The notes under the pieces: generated by a model
What the model saw: the letters and a program-made list of their open reading frames with translations, nothing else
What the model was told of the DNA's origin: nothing
Database searches by the model: none
DNA from: Polynucleobacter sp. MWH-Jannik1A5
Lineage (GTDB): Bacteria; Pseudomonadota; Gammaproteobacteria; Burkholderiales; Burkholderiaceae
NCBI RefSeq assembly: GCF_018881795.1
Contig: NZ_JACVPQ010000001.1
Span: 1,746,900-1,810,899, forward strand
Reading direction: 5' to 3'
DNA: 64,000 nt
Shown: positions 1 to 9,427 of the stretch, piece after piece
Layout: every line of letters begins with the position of its first letter
Position numbering within the stretch: position 1 is the first letter of the stretch
Translations under genes and position numbers: made by a program

Positions 1-137
1 TTCTCAGCGCCTTCAGACTAAAAACCTCTGAAGGGCACCCCTGTTTCATCCTTAATCAGGATTTAACCACGAATTAGGGTCTTGATGCATGACTTCGGTC
101 AAGCAGGTCTTTCAAGGAGTGATTGGGGCTTAGGATC
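1..137. other. left-edge non-coding stretch with small inverted repeats
   Basis: I see no supported gene here. Two short hairpins can be drawn on the plus strand: 7-bp arms at 11-17 and 27-33, and 5-bp arms at 48-52 and 58-62. Neither has a T-run, so I do not call a terminator. On the minus strand an ATG at about 43-45 opens a frame that stays open to the left edge, but only 15 codons are visible, so it may or may not be the start of a truncated gene. Confidence 0.3.
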
Positions 138-971
138 TTACTTATTGCGACGCAATATGAAGTCAGCTGTCACAAAGGCGGCATCCGAAGTAAATTCATC
201 AGCCAAGATTCTGGCAGCAGCTTCGCCCAGGGAAATCTCTATAAAGCCGCTCACTTCGCCATCATGGTTTGTTGGCACAAAGTTATCGGCTAATTCTAGG
301 TCGTAAATATAGAGCTGCTCATCATGAAAGCCTCGACCTAAAGAGGGGCGACGCATATGAATACGACCTACGGGCTCAATTTGATCCGCAATTTGCTCGG
401 GTACGCCAGCTTCTTCCCAAAGCTCACGACGTGCGCTAACCCAAGGAGTTTCATCTGCAGTGATGCCGCCAGCAGATAAGTTATCTAACTTACCGGGATC
501 AGTCGGTTTTGTTTCACTACGCCTGCCCAACCAAATCGTATTGCTTTGGGTATAGCCATTGATATGTGTTGCCATACTCCGAAAGCCAAAGGTACGAAAC
601 GCAGCACGCTCCATGCGAAAGTACTTGTGACCATTTTGATCGACCCAAGCAAAATCCTCATTACGCCAACCAGGAATAAATCCAGCTACGCGCATGCGAT
701 TGGCTAACTGATAAAGACTGTTCGATAAATCTCTTGGTTTACTTAATTGAATCGTGAGCTTGTCATGACCCATGGAAATGTACGGAACAGATTCCTTTTG
801 CAAAGATTCCTGCAAATAGGGAATGAATTCAGGATTGAGATGACCAATCAACTGCTCGTCTATTGCGCTGCGAGATAAATAGATTGGCAAATAATCAGCA
901 GGGGCAGAACGCGCCGTGTTTTGGAGCATTTCCTCAAGGGCTGCTAGCGTGCTGGTTGAAAGACTGGTCAT
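138..971 (-). CDS. DUF4743/Nudix hydrolase family protein
   Basis: Predicted 277-residue Nudix hydrolase. The Nudix box is complete at residues about 168-190: Gly, five residues, Glu, seven residues, then RELWEEAG. The N-terminal about 140 residues match what is known as DUF4743, the domain that precedes Nudix in Tnr3-type proteins related to thiamine pyrophosphate damage control. The substrate is not decided by the sequence; oxidised thiamine diphosphate is a family-based guess. I chose the ATG at 971 because AGGG lies just upstream on the minus strand. A GTG at 1022 would add 17 residues with no family support. The gene stands alone, downstream of a 22-nt dyad at 1021-1042. Confidence 0.8.
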   Translation of the reverse strand: MTSLSTSTLAALEEMLQNTARSAPADYLPIYLSRSAIDEQLIGHLNPEFIPYLQESLQKESVPYISMGHDKLTIQLSKPRDLSNSLYQLANRMRVAGFIPGWRNEDFAWVDQNGHKYFRMERAAFRTFGFRSMATHINGYTQSNTIWLGRRSETKPTDPGKLDNLSAGGITADETPWVSARRELWEEAGVPEQIADQIEPVGRIHMRRPSLGRGFHDEQLYIYDLELADNFVPTNHDGEVSGFIEISLGEAAARILADEFTSDAAFVTADFILRRNK

Positions 972-1020
972 GGCCCTAAGTGTAAGGGAACTTGGCTCCT
1001 TAACACATAACTGCAGCAGC

Positions 1021-1042
1021 ACTGACTTAAATATTGGTCAGT
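1021..1042. promoter_or_regulatory. inverted repeat upstream of Nudix gene
   Basis: Six-base arms ACTGAC and GTCAGT flank a 10-base AT-rich centre. The dyad lies about 50 bases upstream of the Nudix start codon, where an operator could sit. The shape resembles TetR-type operators, but no regulator gene is adjacent, so the function is a guess. Confidence 0.3.
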
Positions 1043-1135
1043 AATTGCGCAAAGAAGGGGAATCAAGTCTGCACACAATTTAGGCAAGCTAGGTCAGCCT
1101 ATACAAATCTGTGACTTACGAAAACTTTTGCTGAT

Positions 1136-1158
1136 TTATCCACAAAGCCTGTGGATAA
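1136..1158. promoter_or_regulatory. inverted pair of DnaA-box-like nonamers
   Basis: TTATCCACA at 1136-1144 and its exact inverse TGTGGATAA at 1150-1158 are separated by 5 bases. Both match the classical DnaA-box consensus perfectly. The pair lies 14 bases beyond the 3' end of tRNA-Arg. It can also be read as a 9-bp hairpin with a 5-nt loop, but no T-run follows on either strand, so an intrinsic terminator is less convincing. No dnaA, dnaN or gyrB is near, so this is not the usual oriC setting. Confidence 0.5.
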
Positions 1159-1172
1159 GTATGATGAATTTC

Positions 1173-1247
1173 TGGTCCCGCCGACAGGAATCGAACCTGT
1201 ATCCCACGCTTAGGAGGCATGTGCACTATCCATTGTGCTACGGCGAG
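1173..1247 (-). tRNA. tRNA-Arg (anticodon CCT)
   Basis: The reverse complement folds as a tRNA. It has a 7-bp acceptor stem (CTCGCCG with CGGCGGG, one wobble), anticodon loop CTCCTAA giving CCT, T-loop TTCGATT, discriminator A and an encoded CCA at 1173-1175. It reads AGG codons. It is a single gene between the Nudix gene and the MFS operon. Confidence 0.95.
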
Positions 1248-1302
1248 ATGCGATAAAAATAAAAGTGTGTTATGCGAATTCTAATGAATGATCAGCCACA
1301 AA

Positions 1303-1446
1303 TTACCAACCACACAAAGCCCATACTTGATTTGTGATGGCCACCATCATATCGGGTGCAAAGTACATTGAAAAAATAAACAACAAAATCAATAAAGCAA
1401 ACCCATAGGAAGTGATTTTCCAAAATGCGGACTTCTTCTTAAGCAT
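1303..1446 (-). CDS. 47-residue membrane peptide coupled to MFS carrier
   Basis: Small gene whose ATG (1444-1446) overlaps the last codons of the MFS transporter in another frame, which suggests translational coupling. The peptide starts with a basic segment MLKKKSAFWK, then has one hydrophobic helix at about residues 13-31, then a short polar and Trp-containing tail ending at TAA 1303-1305. I recall short proteins annotated as a small subunit of MFS transporters next to oxalate/formate-type carriers in Burkholderiales, which fits this position and form; that is recollection, not a search. It may help fold or regulate the carrier. An unrelated small membrane peptide cannot be excluded. Confidence 0.65.
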   Translation of the reverse strand: MLKKKSAFWKITSYGFALLILLFIFSMYFAPDMMVAITNQVWALCGW

Positions 1447-2671
1447 TAGCTACTCTATGAATGGCACGCTCTTTTACTGGAAGATTGACTAGGAAGGCAA
1501 AGACGCCCAATCCAATCGCAATTTCCCAAACGATTAAATACGAACCTGTTTGATCAAATAAATATCCACCCAGGAATGCACCACAGAAGCTGCCTAATTG
1601 ATGCGAGAAAAATACCAACCCTGAAAGCATTGTTAAATACTTAACACCAAAAATTTGTGCAACGATGCCGTTAGTTAAGGGAATGGTAGATAACCACAAG
1701 AAACCCATCACCGCTGCAAAGATATAAGTGCTCAAGGGCGTTGGTGGCAGCAATAAGAAAGCGGTAATGGCTATTGAGCGACCCAAATAGATTGCAGAAA
1801 GTAAATAGCGCTTTGGAAAGCGTTGAGCCAGGATTCCAGAGCTATAGGTGCCAAAAATATTAAAGAGCCCAATCAAGGCTAGAGCGGTAGTGGCAACTAC
1901 TGGGGCGCCAACCGCTGGATAGTTAGTAGATAGTTCTTTGAGATAGGGTGCCAAATGAACCGCAATAAATACCACCTGAAAACCGCAAACAAAGTAGCCT
2001 AAGGTGAGGTAACGAAAGCTGGGATTATTAATCGCTTCTTTCAATGCCTCCTTGATTGTTTGATCACCCAAATTGTGAGAGTGGGTGAAATTCTTCTCAC
2101 GCAGCATAAATGCAGTTGGAATCATTAGGCTGGCCATGAGTGCCAACATGAGAAGTGCATCTTGGGCGCCAAAGGCGCTTAACAATCCTTGCTCAGCTGG
2201 AATCATTAGGAACTGACCAAAGGATCCTGCTGCTGCAGCAATACCCATTGCCCAAACCCGTTTTTCTGCAGGAACGTTGCGACCCAAGATGCCGTACACC
2301 ACACTGTAAGTGGTAGCTGTTTGCGCCAAACCAATCAGCAAGCCACCAGCCAAAGTGAAGTTCATGACATCGCTAGATAGGGCCATGCCCGCTAAGCCCA
2401 AGGCATACAAGATGCCACCCGCAACCATAATTTTAAATGCGCCGTAACGATCCGCCAAGGCGCCAGTAATTGGTTGTACTGCACCCCAAATGAGATTTTG
2501 CAGTGCAATCGTTAAAGCAAAAGTTTCACGGCCCCAACCATTGGCTGAGGTAATCGGTAGGTTAAAAAGACCAAAGCCATGACGAATACCCATAGACATG
2601 GTGACCATGAGTCCACCATAAATGAGGACTTGTTTCATTGAAAGTCCTGCGTTGCTGATTGGCTTAGTCAT
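1439..2671 (-). CDS. MFS transporter, OFA-like
   Basis: Polytopic inner-membrane carrier of 410 residues, the usual size for a 12-helix major facilitator. The N-terminal helix region contains the segment GIRHGFGLF, and the conserved loop GALADRYGAF follows helix 2, as in MFS proteins. Its closest general resemblance is to oxalate:formate-antiporter-type and monocarboxylate carriers. It lies 5 bases downstream of a CaiB/BaiF CoA-transferase and overlaps a small membrane peptide, so the three probably form one operon. The likely substrate is an organic acid that the CoA-transferase then activates, but this is inferred from context. Confidence 0.8.
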   Translation of the reverse strand: MTKPISNAGLSMKQVLIYGGLMVTMSMGIRHGFGLFNLPITSANGWGRETFALTIALQNLIWGAVQPITGALADRYGAFKIMVAGGILYALGLAGMALSSDVMNFTLAGGLLIGLAQTATTYSVVYGILGRNVPAEKRVWAMGIAAAAGSFGQFLMIPAEQGLLSAFGAQDALLMLALMASLMIPTAFMLREKNFTHSHNLGDQTIKEALKEAINNPSFRYLTLGYFVCGFQVVFIAVHLAPYLKELSTNYPAVGAPVVATTALALIGLFNIFGTYSSGILAQRFPKRYLLSAIYLGRSIAITAFLLLPPTPLSTYIFAAVMGFLWLSTIPLTNGIVAQIFGVKYLTMLSGLVFFSHQLGSFCGAFLGGYLFDQTGSYLIVWEIAIGLGVFAFLVNLPVKERAIHRVANA

Positions 2672-2676
2672 ACGCT

Positions 2677-3897
2677 TTAGATAATGCCCTTGTTGCGCAA
2701 ATCTTCAATAGCCTTATCGTCGAGCTTGAGACGCTCATGCAAGATTTCTTCGGTATGCTGCCCAAGTGTGGGCGGCGCCATCCGAACTTCAGTAGGCGTT
2801 TTAGATAGCCGCATGGGGCTAGCAACCAATTTCATGCTGCCAACCGTCGGGTGTGGAGCCTCGATCTGCACGCCGCGATGAATGACCTGTTCGTTTTCAA
2901 AGACTTCTTTGAAGTTATTAATGGGTCCGCAGGGAACTTTAGCTTTTTCTAGTAGCGCAATCCATTCGCCCTTAGTTTTTTTGCGCGTCATTTGCTCTAA
3001 GAGCGGAATGAGTTGCTTGCGATGTTCTACGCGTAAGGGGTTTGAGGAATATAGAGGGTTATCAGCTAAATGCGCTTCTCCACCTGCGCTCACAAAATGC
3101 CGAAATTGCCCATCATTACCAGCGCCCACAATCATCCAGCCATCAGATGTCGGAAAGGTTTGATAGGGAACGATGATGGGAGAAGCATTACCCCAGCGTT
3201 TTGGCACTTCGCCAGAGGTGAGGTATGCACTGGATACATTGGCCATCACTGCTACTTGGGTATCGAGCAAGGACATGTCGATGTATTGACCTTCGCCGGT
3301 GTGGTCGCGATGAACAATGGCAGCCAAAATTGCGGTGCTGGCGTACATACCAGTAAAGATATCGGCGATTGCAACACCGGATTTTTGTGGACTGGCACCT
3401 TCAAAGTCATGGGCTTCGCCTGTGACGCTCATAAAGCCACCCATTCCTTGAATAATGAAGTCGTATCCAGGGCGGTGTGCGTAAGGTCCAGTTTGGCCAA
3501 AGCCGGTGATGGAGCAATAAATGAGATCAGACTTCACTTTTTTGAGGCTGTCATAGTCAAGGCCGTATTTAGCTAGATCGCCCACCTTGTAATTTTCAAT
3601 GACGACATCTGATTCAGCGGCGAGCTGGCGAATGAGTTCTTGGCCCTCGGGCTTGGCAATATCAACGGTGATAGAGCGCTTATTGCGGTTGATGCAAATA
3701 AAATAGGCAGATTCTTCAGTTTCCTTGCCGCTGGCATCTTTGGCAAAAGGAGGACCCCAATGACGGGTATCGTCCCCAGAGCCAGGTCTTTCAACTTTAA
3801 TGACATCCGCACCCAAATCCGCCAGGTTCTGAGCGCACCAAGGACCAGCCAAGACTCGGCTAAGGTCTAAAACGCGAATATGACTTAAGGCTCCCAT
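2677..3897 (-). CDS. CaiB/BaiF family CoA-transferase
   Basis: Class III CoA-transferase of 406 residues, the family's usual length, which moves CoA between carboxylic acids through an aspartyl-CoA anhydride. The N-terminal motif LDLSRVLAGPW and the ADLGADVIKVE segment are family hallmarks. The catalytic Asp is probably D179 in VAIADIFTGMYA. It is the first gene of an operon with an MFS carrier, suggesting uptake then CoA activation of one organic acid. Formyl-CoA, succinyl-CoA:mesaconate-type and other substrates cannot be told apart here. It is divergent from parE, with 79 bases between the start codons. Confidence 0.85.
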   Translation of the reverse strand: MGALSHIRVLDLSRVLAGPWCAQNLADLGADVIKVERPGSGDDTRHWGPPFAKDASGKETEESAYFICINRNKRSITVDIAKPEGQELIRQLAAESDVVIENYKVGDLAKYGLDYDSLKKVKSDLIYCSITGFGQTGPYAHRPGYDFIIQGMGGFMSVTGEAHDFEGASPQKSGVAIADIFTGMYASTAILAAIVHRDHTGEGQYIDMSLLDTQVAVMANVSSAYLTSGEVPKRWGNASPIIVPYQTFPTSDGWMIVGAGNDGQFRHFVSAGGEAHLADNPLYSSNPLRVEHRKQLIPLLEQMTRKKTKGEWIALLEKAKVPCGPINNFKEVFENEQVIHRGVQIEAPHPTVGSMKLVASPMRLSKTPTEVRMAPPTLGQHTEEILHERLKLDDKAIEDLRNKGII

Positions 3898-3976
3898 TCC
3901 CCGATTTTGGCATGGATGACAGGGTAATACCTGAAAAATTCGGTCTGGATCTCAGACATGACTACAATTTGCGCGC

Positions 3977-5965
3977 ATGGCTACTCGTAAAACTTCTGAA
4001 TACAGCGAATCGTCGATTCAGGTCCTAAAAGGACTAGAACCAGTCCGTCAACGGCCTGGAATGTACACCCGCACCGATAACCCACTCCATATCATTCAAG
4101 AGGTCCTTGATAACGCATCGGATGAGGCCTTAGGTGGATTCGGCAAGCAAATCATTGTCACCATGCATACCGATGGCAGTGTGAGTGTCGAAGATGACGG
4201 ACGAGGTATTCCTGTCGGAATGCATCCAACTGAGAAATTGCCGGTAGTGGAAATCGTTTTTACACAGCTGCATGCAGGTGGTAAGTTTGAAAAGGGCACT
4301 GGTGGTGCTTATGCTTTCTCAGGTGGTTTACATGGCGTAGGTGTTTCAGTAACCAATGCTTTATCCAAAAGATTAGAAGTGACTGTTTGGCGTGATGGCC
4401 AAATGTCAACATTGACCTTTGCTGACGGCAAGGTAATAGAAAAACTTAAATCAAGACCATCCTCAAAAGAAGATAAATCCCACGGCACACGCGTTCGTGC
4501 CTGGCCAGATGGTAAGTATTTTGATAGCTCGGCTATTCCAATGCCAGAGCTTATTCGTCTCTTGCGATCTAAGGCGGTTCTGTTGCCTGGTGTAAAGGTC
4601 ACGCTGATTCAAGAAAAAACCGGCGATACCCAGACTTGGCAATATGCACAAGGCTTACGCGGCTATTTAAATGAAGCGATTGCACAGGCAGGACATGGTG
4701 CAGAAGTCATTCCGCCATTCGAGGGCGAGCAATACGCGACTGGTAATGGTGATGATGATTCCTTTGCCGAAGGTGAAGGCGCAGCTTGGGTGGTTTGCTG
4801 GACTGAAGATGGCGCACCTGTGCGTGAGAGTTATGTGAACTTGATTCCTACTCCCGCAGGCGGAACCCATGAAAGTGGTTTGCGTGAAGGCTTATTTAAT
4901 GCTGTAAAAGGCTTTATTGAAATGCATGCATTGCAACCAAAAGGCGTGAAGCTCATGCCTGAAGACGTATTTGCACGCGCATCCTTTATTTTGTCTGCCA
5001 AAGTATTAGATCCACAATTTCAAGGACAGATTAAAGAGCGTCTCAATTCTCGTGATGCAGTGCGCTTGGTTTCTGGATACGTGAAATCAGCTCTAGAGTT
5101 ATGGTTAAACCAGCACGTGGATTACGGCCGCAAGCTAGCCGATTTAGTAATCAAGCAGGCTCAAGCGAGAACCCGCGCAGGACAAAAAGTCGAGAAGAAG
5201 AAATCTTCTGGCGTGGCTGTGCTGCCTGGCAAGCTGACTGATTGTGAGAGCCAAGACATTGGCATGAATGAAATCTTTCTGGTCGAGGGTGACTCTGCTG
5301 GCGGCTCGGCCAAAATGGGCCGTAATAAGGAATATCAAGCGATTCTGCCATTGCGCGGCAAGGTGTTAAATACCTGGGAAGCTGAGCGCGACCGCTTGTT
5401 TGCCAATAATGAAGTGCACGATATCGCTGTTGCGATTGGTGTTGATCCTCACGGACCAAATGACAATCCTGATTTATCCAATTTACGCTATGGCAAGGTT
5501 TGCATTTTGTCTGATGCGGACGTCGATGGTGCGCATATTCAAGTTTTACTCTTAACGCTGTTCTATAAACATTTCCCGAAATTGATTGAGTTGGGTCATG
5601 TGCATATTTCACGTCCACCACTATTCAGGGTAGATGCACCAGCGCGTGGCAAGAAGCCTGCGCAAAAGATATATGCATTAGACGCTAGCGAACTTCAAGC
5701 TATTGAAGATAAGTTGCGTAAAGATGGTGTGAAAGAAACTGCATGGCAGATTTCGCGCTTTAAAGGTCTGGGAGAGATGAGTGCTGAGCAACTTTGGGAT
5801 ACGACTCTCAACCCAGATACACGCCGCTTGCTCCCGGTTACGCTAGGCACCTGGACCGAAGACGAAACCTTTAAAACAATGGATATGCTGATGGGTAAAT
5901 CTGAGTCTGGAGCACGTCGCGATTGGCTTGAAGAGCGCGGCAACGAAGTGGAGGCAGATATCTAA
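3977..5965 (+). CDS. parE: DNA topoisomerase IV subunit B
   Basis: ATPase subunit of topoisomerase IV, which decatenates daughter chromosomes. It has 662 residues. The GHKL ATPase fold shows E42 and N46 in [16 protein letters not shown] at 73-79 and GGLHGVG at 116-122. The Toprim domain has EGDSAGG at 437-443 and a DADVDGAHI metal motif further on. I call ParE rather than GyrB because the next gene is ParC-type and overlaps the stop by one base (TAATG), giving a parE-parC operon. The length is shorter than GyrB proteins that carry the extra Toprim insert. The start follows a short divergent promoter region. Confidence 0.95.
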   Translation: MATRKTSEYSESSIQVLKGLEPVRQRPGMYTRTDNPLHIIQEVLDNASDEALGGFGKQIIVTMHTDGSVSVEDDGRGIPVGMHPTEKLPVVEIVFTQLHAGGKFEKGTGGAYAFSGGLHGVGVSVTNALSKRLEVTVWRDGQMSTLTFADGKVIEKLKSRPSSKEDKSHGTRVRAWPDGKYFDSSAIPMPELIRLLRSKAVLLPGVKVTLIQEKTGDTQTWQYAQGLRGYLNEAIAQAGHGAEVIPPFEGEQYATGNGDDDSFAEGEGAAWVVCWTEDGAPVRESYVNLIPTPAGGTHESGLREGLFNAVKGFIEMHALQPKGVKLMPEDVFARASFILSAKVLDPQFQGQIKERLNSRDAVRLVSGYVKSALELWLNQHVDYGRKLADLVIKQAQARTRAGQKVEKKKSSGVAVLPGKLTDCESQDIGMNEIFLVEGDSAGGSAKMGRNKEYQAILPLRGKVLNTWEAERDRLFANNEVHDIAVAIGVDPHGPNDNPDLSNLRYGKVCILSDADVDGAHIQVLLLTLFYKHFPKLIELGHVHISRPPLFRVDAPARGKKPAQKIYALDASELQAIEDKLRKDGVKETAWQISRFKGLGEMSAEQLWDTTLNPDTRRLLPVTLGTWTEDETFKTMDMLMGKSESGARRDWLEERGNEVEADI

Positions 5966-8412
5966 TGGCAACTAAAAAGACTCCTGGAAAAAATAATCCA
6001 GCGGATCAGGCGGATTTATTCTCCAACCCAATCGAAATGGATATTGTTGAAGTCGATGAGGCGCCAGCAGTTGCTGCTTCTTCTGGCGGTGGCTCCAGTA
6101 ATCATGATCCTAAGACTGTCGACTTAAACGAAGATGGTAAAGACAGCTTAACTTTAGCGGTTTATGCAGAGCGTGCCTATTTAGACTACGCCATTAGCGT
6201 CGTTAAAGGGCGCGCATTACCAGATGTAGCTGATGGTCAAAAGCCAGTACAGCGTCGCATATTGTTCTCGATGAGCGAGATGGGATTGCGAGCAGATGCG
6301 AAGCCAGTAAAGAGTGCCCGTGTAGTTGGCGATGTACTTGGTAAATTCCATCCGCATGGTGACCAATCAGCCTACGATGCCTTGGTTCGTTTGGCGCAAA
6401 GCTTCTCATTGCGTTATCCCTTAATTGATGGTCAAGGAAATTTTGGTTCACGCGATGGCGATGGCGCAGCAGCAATGCGTTACACCGAAGCTCGTTTAAC
6501 CAAGATTGCTAGTTTGCTCTTAAGCGAAATTGACGAAGGTACTGTAGATTTCGCGCCAAACTATGACGGTTCATTCCAGGAACCTAAGCTATTACCAGCA
6601 CGTCTTCCATTTGTATTACTCAATGGCGCATCCGGTATTGCTGTCGGTATGGCCACGGAGATTCCTTCTCATAACTTACGTGAAGTCGCCTCTGCTGCAG
6701 TTGCTTTAATGAAGTCTCCGAAGATGAGTACTGCAGAGTTGCTAGAGATCATGCCTGGCCCTGACTATCCAGGTGGTGGGCAAATCATTTCGTCTGCTGC
6801 AGAAATTGCACAGATATATGAGGCAGGGCGCGGCAGTATTAAAGTGCGCGCACGCTGGTCAATCGAAGAGTTGGCTCGCGGCCAATGGCAGATTGTGGTC
6901 AATGAATTGCCACCAGCAACATCCTCACAACGTGTCTTGCAAGAGATCGAGGAGATTACCAATCCTAAAGTGAAGGTTGGTAAAAAGACCTTAACACCCG
7001 AGCAAAATAATCTCAAATCAACCATTCTGAATGTGCTCGATGGTGTGCGCGACGAGTCTAGTAAAGACGCAGCAGTCCGTTTGGTATTTGAGCCTAAGAG
7101 CAAAAATATTGATGTGAATGAGTTTGTGAACCTATTGCTTGCACATACCTCATTAGAGTCCAATGCGCCAATGAACTTGGTGATGATTGGTAATGATGGT
7201 CGTCCACGTCAAAAAGGCTTAAAAGAAATCATTTCTGAGTGGATTGCGTTCAGGGTCGCTACGGTTACCCGTAGAACACAACATCGCTTGGGTAAAGTTA
7301 AAGATCGTATGCATATTTTGGAAGGGCGTTTAATCGTTCTTCTTAATATTGATAAGGTGATCAAGATCATTCGCAATAGCGATGAGCCAAAAGCGGATTT
7401 GATTAAAGAGTTCAAGTTAAGCGATCGTCAAGCAGAAGATATTCTGGACATTCGTTTGCGTCAGTTGGCTCGCTTGGAGGGTATCAAGATCGAGCAAGAG
7501 CTTAAAGAACTCAAAGCGGAGCGCGATGACTTAGAGGGATTGCTGCAAAGCGATACCGTTTTGCGTAAACGCATCATCAAAGAAATCGAATCCGATATGA
7601 AGGATTTTGGTGATGATCGTCGCACCCTCATTCAGGAAGATAAGCGTGCCGTAGCGGAAACTAAGGTGATTGATGAGCCGGTAACGGTAATTGTTTCTCA
7701 AAAGGGTTGGGTCCGCGTTCGTCAAGGGCATGAGCATGATGCAACGCAATTTAGCTTCAAAGCAGGCGATGCTTTATATGCCACTTTTGAGGTGAGAACA
7801 GTTGATGTCATTCAAGGATTTGGTAGTGATGGTCGCGTGTATACCGTACCCGTTAGTGAATTACCCGGCGCAAGAGGTGATGGTTCGCCATTGACCAGCT
7901 TTGTTAATTTAGCTGCAGGCTCACAAATGGTTGCCTACTATGCAGGCCAGGCTGATGATTTGGTATTGCTTTCTACTAAAGCAGGCTTTGGTTTCTTGGC
8001 CAATGTTGCCGATATGACTACTCGCAATAAAGCGGGTAAATCATTCTTGAGTATGGATGCCAAGGTTCCAGGTGATGCACCTTTGGGTGCGGCAAAAGTC
8101 AAAGTAGGTATGAAGCAAGTTGCCTGCTTATCAGAAGCCTCTAAATTGCTAGTCTTCCCATTGGATGAGCTCAAACGCTTGCCCACTGGCGGCAAAGGAG
8201 TGATCTTGATGGGCTTAGACGATAAAGAGTTCTTGGCCTCAGCAATTGCTGTAGGCCCTGATGGCGCAACTTACTCCGGAGCGGGACGCGCTGGCAAGCC
8301 AACCGAACTGAGCTTGGACGCAAAAACCTTGAAATCGTTTGCGGGTAACCGTGCACGTAAAGGTCACTTTGTAGAGCCACGCTTAAAAGATGGCAAGCTC
8401 ACAGCTAACTAA
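5965..8412 (+). CDS. parC: DNA topoisomerase IV subunit A
   Basis: DNA-breaking subunit of topoisomerase IV, 815 residues. The catalytic Tyr is Y173 in [11 protein letters not shown], shifted by about 53 residues relative to E. coli ParC because of a polar, low-complexity N-terminal extension (residues 1-58). The winged-helix region reads [10 protein letters not shown] at 129-138, so the position of the quinolone-resistance Ser (E. coli S80) holds Q134 and the E84 position holds D138. The C-terminal part carries degenerate beta-pinwheel repeats. The start ATG overlaps the parE stop. The gene is convergent with xdhC, only 4 bases away. Confidence 0.95.
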   Translation: MATKKTPGKNNPADQADLFSNPIEMDIVEVDEAPAVAASSGGGSSNHDPKTVDLNEDGKDSLTLAVYAERAYLDYAISVVKGRALPDVADGQKPVQRRILFSMSEMGLRADAKPVKSARVVGDVLGKFHPHGDQSAYDALVRLAQSFSLRYPLIDGQGNFGSRDGDGAAAMRYTEARLTKIASLLLSEIDEGTVDFAPNYDGSFQEPKLLPARLPFVLLNGASGIAVGMATEIPSHNLREVASAAVALMKSPKMSTAELLEIMPGPDYPGGGQIISSAAEIAQIYEAGRGSIKVRARWSIEELARGQWQIVVNELPPATSSQRVLQEIEEITNPKVKVGKKTLTPEQNNLKSTILNVLDGVRDESSKDAAVRLVFEPKSKNIDVNEFVNLLLAHTSLESNAPMNLVMIGNDGRPRQKGLKEIISEWIAFRVATVTRRTQHRLGKVKDRMHILEGRLIVLLNIDKVIKIIRNSDEPKADLIKEFKLSDRQAEDILDIRLRQLARLEGIKIEQELKELKAERDDLEGLLQSDTVLRKRIIKEIESDMKDFGDDRRTLIQEDKRAVAETKVIDEPVTVIVSQKGWVRVRQGHEHDATQFSFKAGDALYATFEVRTVDVIQGFGSDGRVYTVPVSELPGARGDGSPLTSFVNLAAGSQMVAYYAGQADDLVLLSTKAGFGFLANVADMTTRNKAGKSFLSMDAKVPGDAPLGAAKVKVGMKQVACLSEASKLLVFPLDELKRLPTGGKGVILMGLDDKEFLASAIAVGPDGATYSGAGRAGKPTELSLDAKTLKSFAGNRARKGHFVEPRLKDGKLTAN

Positions 8413-8416
8413 GACC

Positions 8417-9376
8417 TTACGTTTTCTTGGGAACGCTAATCCCGTATTTGACGGCAATCACTTCGGCCAGAATCGATACCGCGATCTCTGGTGGAGTGAG
8501 GGCCCCAATATAAAGCCCAACGGGGCCATGTAATTTTTCCAGTTGCTCCTGGCTCACATCAAATTCAAGTAAGCGTTCTTTGCGTTTCTGAGTATTTTTG
8601 CGGCTTCCTAGTGCGCCCACATAAAAAGCGGTCGATTTCAGCGCCTCCATTAAGGCCATATCATCCAACTTAGGGTCATGTGTCAGGGCTACGACAGCTG
8701 TATGAGAATCTACGCCGATTTCTAACAAGACGTCATCAGGCATGCCTTTAAAAAAAGTAATGTCCGTGCGATTGAGGCCTTCTGCGTATTCCTCGCGGGG
8801 ATCAATCACGATGACTTCAAAGTCAGAAGCCAAAGCAAAATCAGCCGTGTATAGAGAGAGCTGTCCTGCGCCAATAATGACCATGCGCCAACGCGGACCA
8901 TAGGTAGTTTGCATGAGCTCTTCGGTGCAAGCAAACTCGTCGCTACGATCACCAGTGCTGAGGGTAGATTTGCCAGTGCGGAAGTTCACTGAGCGACGGG
9001 TAATTTGATGTGAAGAAATATTCTCCAGCAACTTTTCTAAAATAAACAGTTCTGGTTTGGGTTCAACTAATAAACGAAGGGTGCCACCACAGGGAAGTCC
9101 AAAACGTGCTGCCTCTTGTTGGGTTACACCATAAACGACCATTTCTGGGATATCGCGTGTCAGTATTTCAGTTTGCACTCGGCGGATAAGGTCGTCTTCT
9201 ACACATCCACCTGAAACTGAACCCGCTACCTGTCCATCGGCACGTATCGCCAGCCAAGAGCCAACGGGTCGTGGAGCAGAGCCCCATGTTTGGACTACAG
9301 TGGCAATCGCTACAGATTGGCCCGATTGGAGCCATTCCACGGCAGATTTAAGGACGCTGAGATCAGTGCTGTTCAT
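8417..9376 (-). CDS. XdhC/CoxI-family molybdenum hydroxylase maturation protein
   Basis: 319-residue protein with both XdhC halves. The N-terminal XdhC/CoxI domain has SGGCVEDD at 55-62 and a GLPCGGTL segment. The C-terminal Rossmann-like domain begins with IGAGQLSLY. Family members bind molybdenum cofactor and help insert its sulfurated form into xanthine dehydrogenase-type enzymes. It is divergent from a MobA/MocA-like nucleotidyltransferase with 51 bases between starts, the usual functional partner. No hydroxylase subunit is present in the window, so its client must be elsewhere. Confidence 0.88.
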   Translation of the reverse strand: MNSTDLSVLKSAVEWLQSGQSVAIATVVQTWGSAPRPVGSWLAIRADGQVAGSVSGGCVEDDLIRRVQTEILTRDIPEMVVYGVTQQEAARFGLPCGGTLRLLVEPKPELFILEKLLENISSHQITRRSVNFRTGKSTLSTGDRSDEFACTEELMQTTYGPRWRMVIIGAGQLSLYTADFALASDFEVIVIDPREEYAEGLNRTDITFFKGMPDDVLLEIGVDSHTAVVALTHDPKLDDMALMEALKSTAFYVGALGSRKNTQKRKERLLEFDVSQEQLEKLHGPVGLYIGALTPPEIAVSILAEVIAVKYGISVPKKT

Positions 9377-9427
9377 GCTTTTTTACTTTTGACATTACTT
9401 TATAGATAACTATTTATTATCACTCTA

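Noticed and set aside
1136..1158. DnaA-box pair read as the replication origin
   Set aside because: There is no dnaA, dnaN, gyrB, rpmH or parAB nearby, only two boxes, and no AT-rich 13-mer array. ParE/ParC do not mark oriC.
3070..3576. Open frame of 168 codons on the plus strand
   Set aside because: It lies wholly antisense to the CoA-transferase, has no recognisable motifs and odd composition, and is a frame shadow.
5151..5621. Open frame of 156 codons on the minus strand
   Set aside because: It is antisense to the conserved Toprim part of parE and is rich in His/Gln/Ser as shadow frames are.
9377..9427. GATAA/TTATC dyad between xdhC and the MobA-like gene as a ModE site
   Set aside because: The arms are only 5 bases, AT-rich, and do not match the ModE operator pattern well enough.
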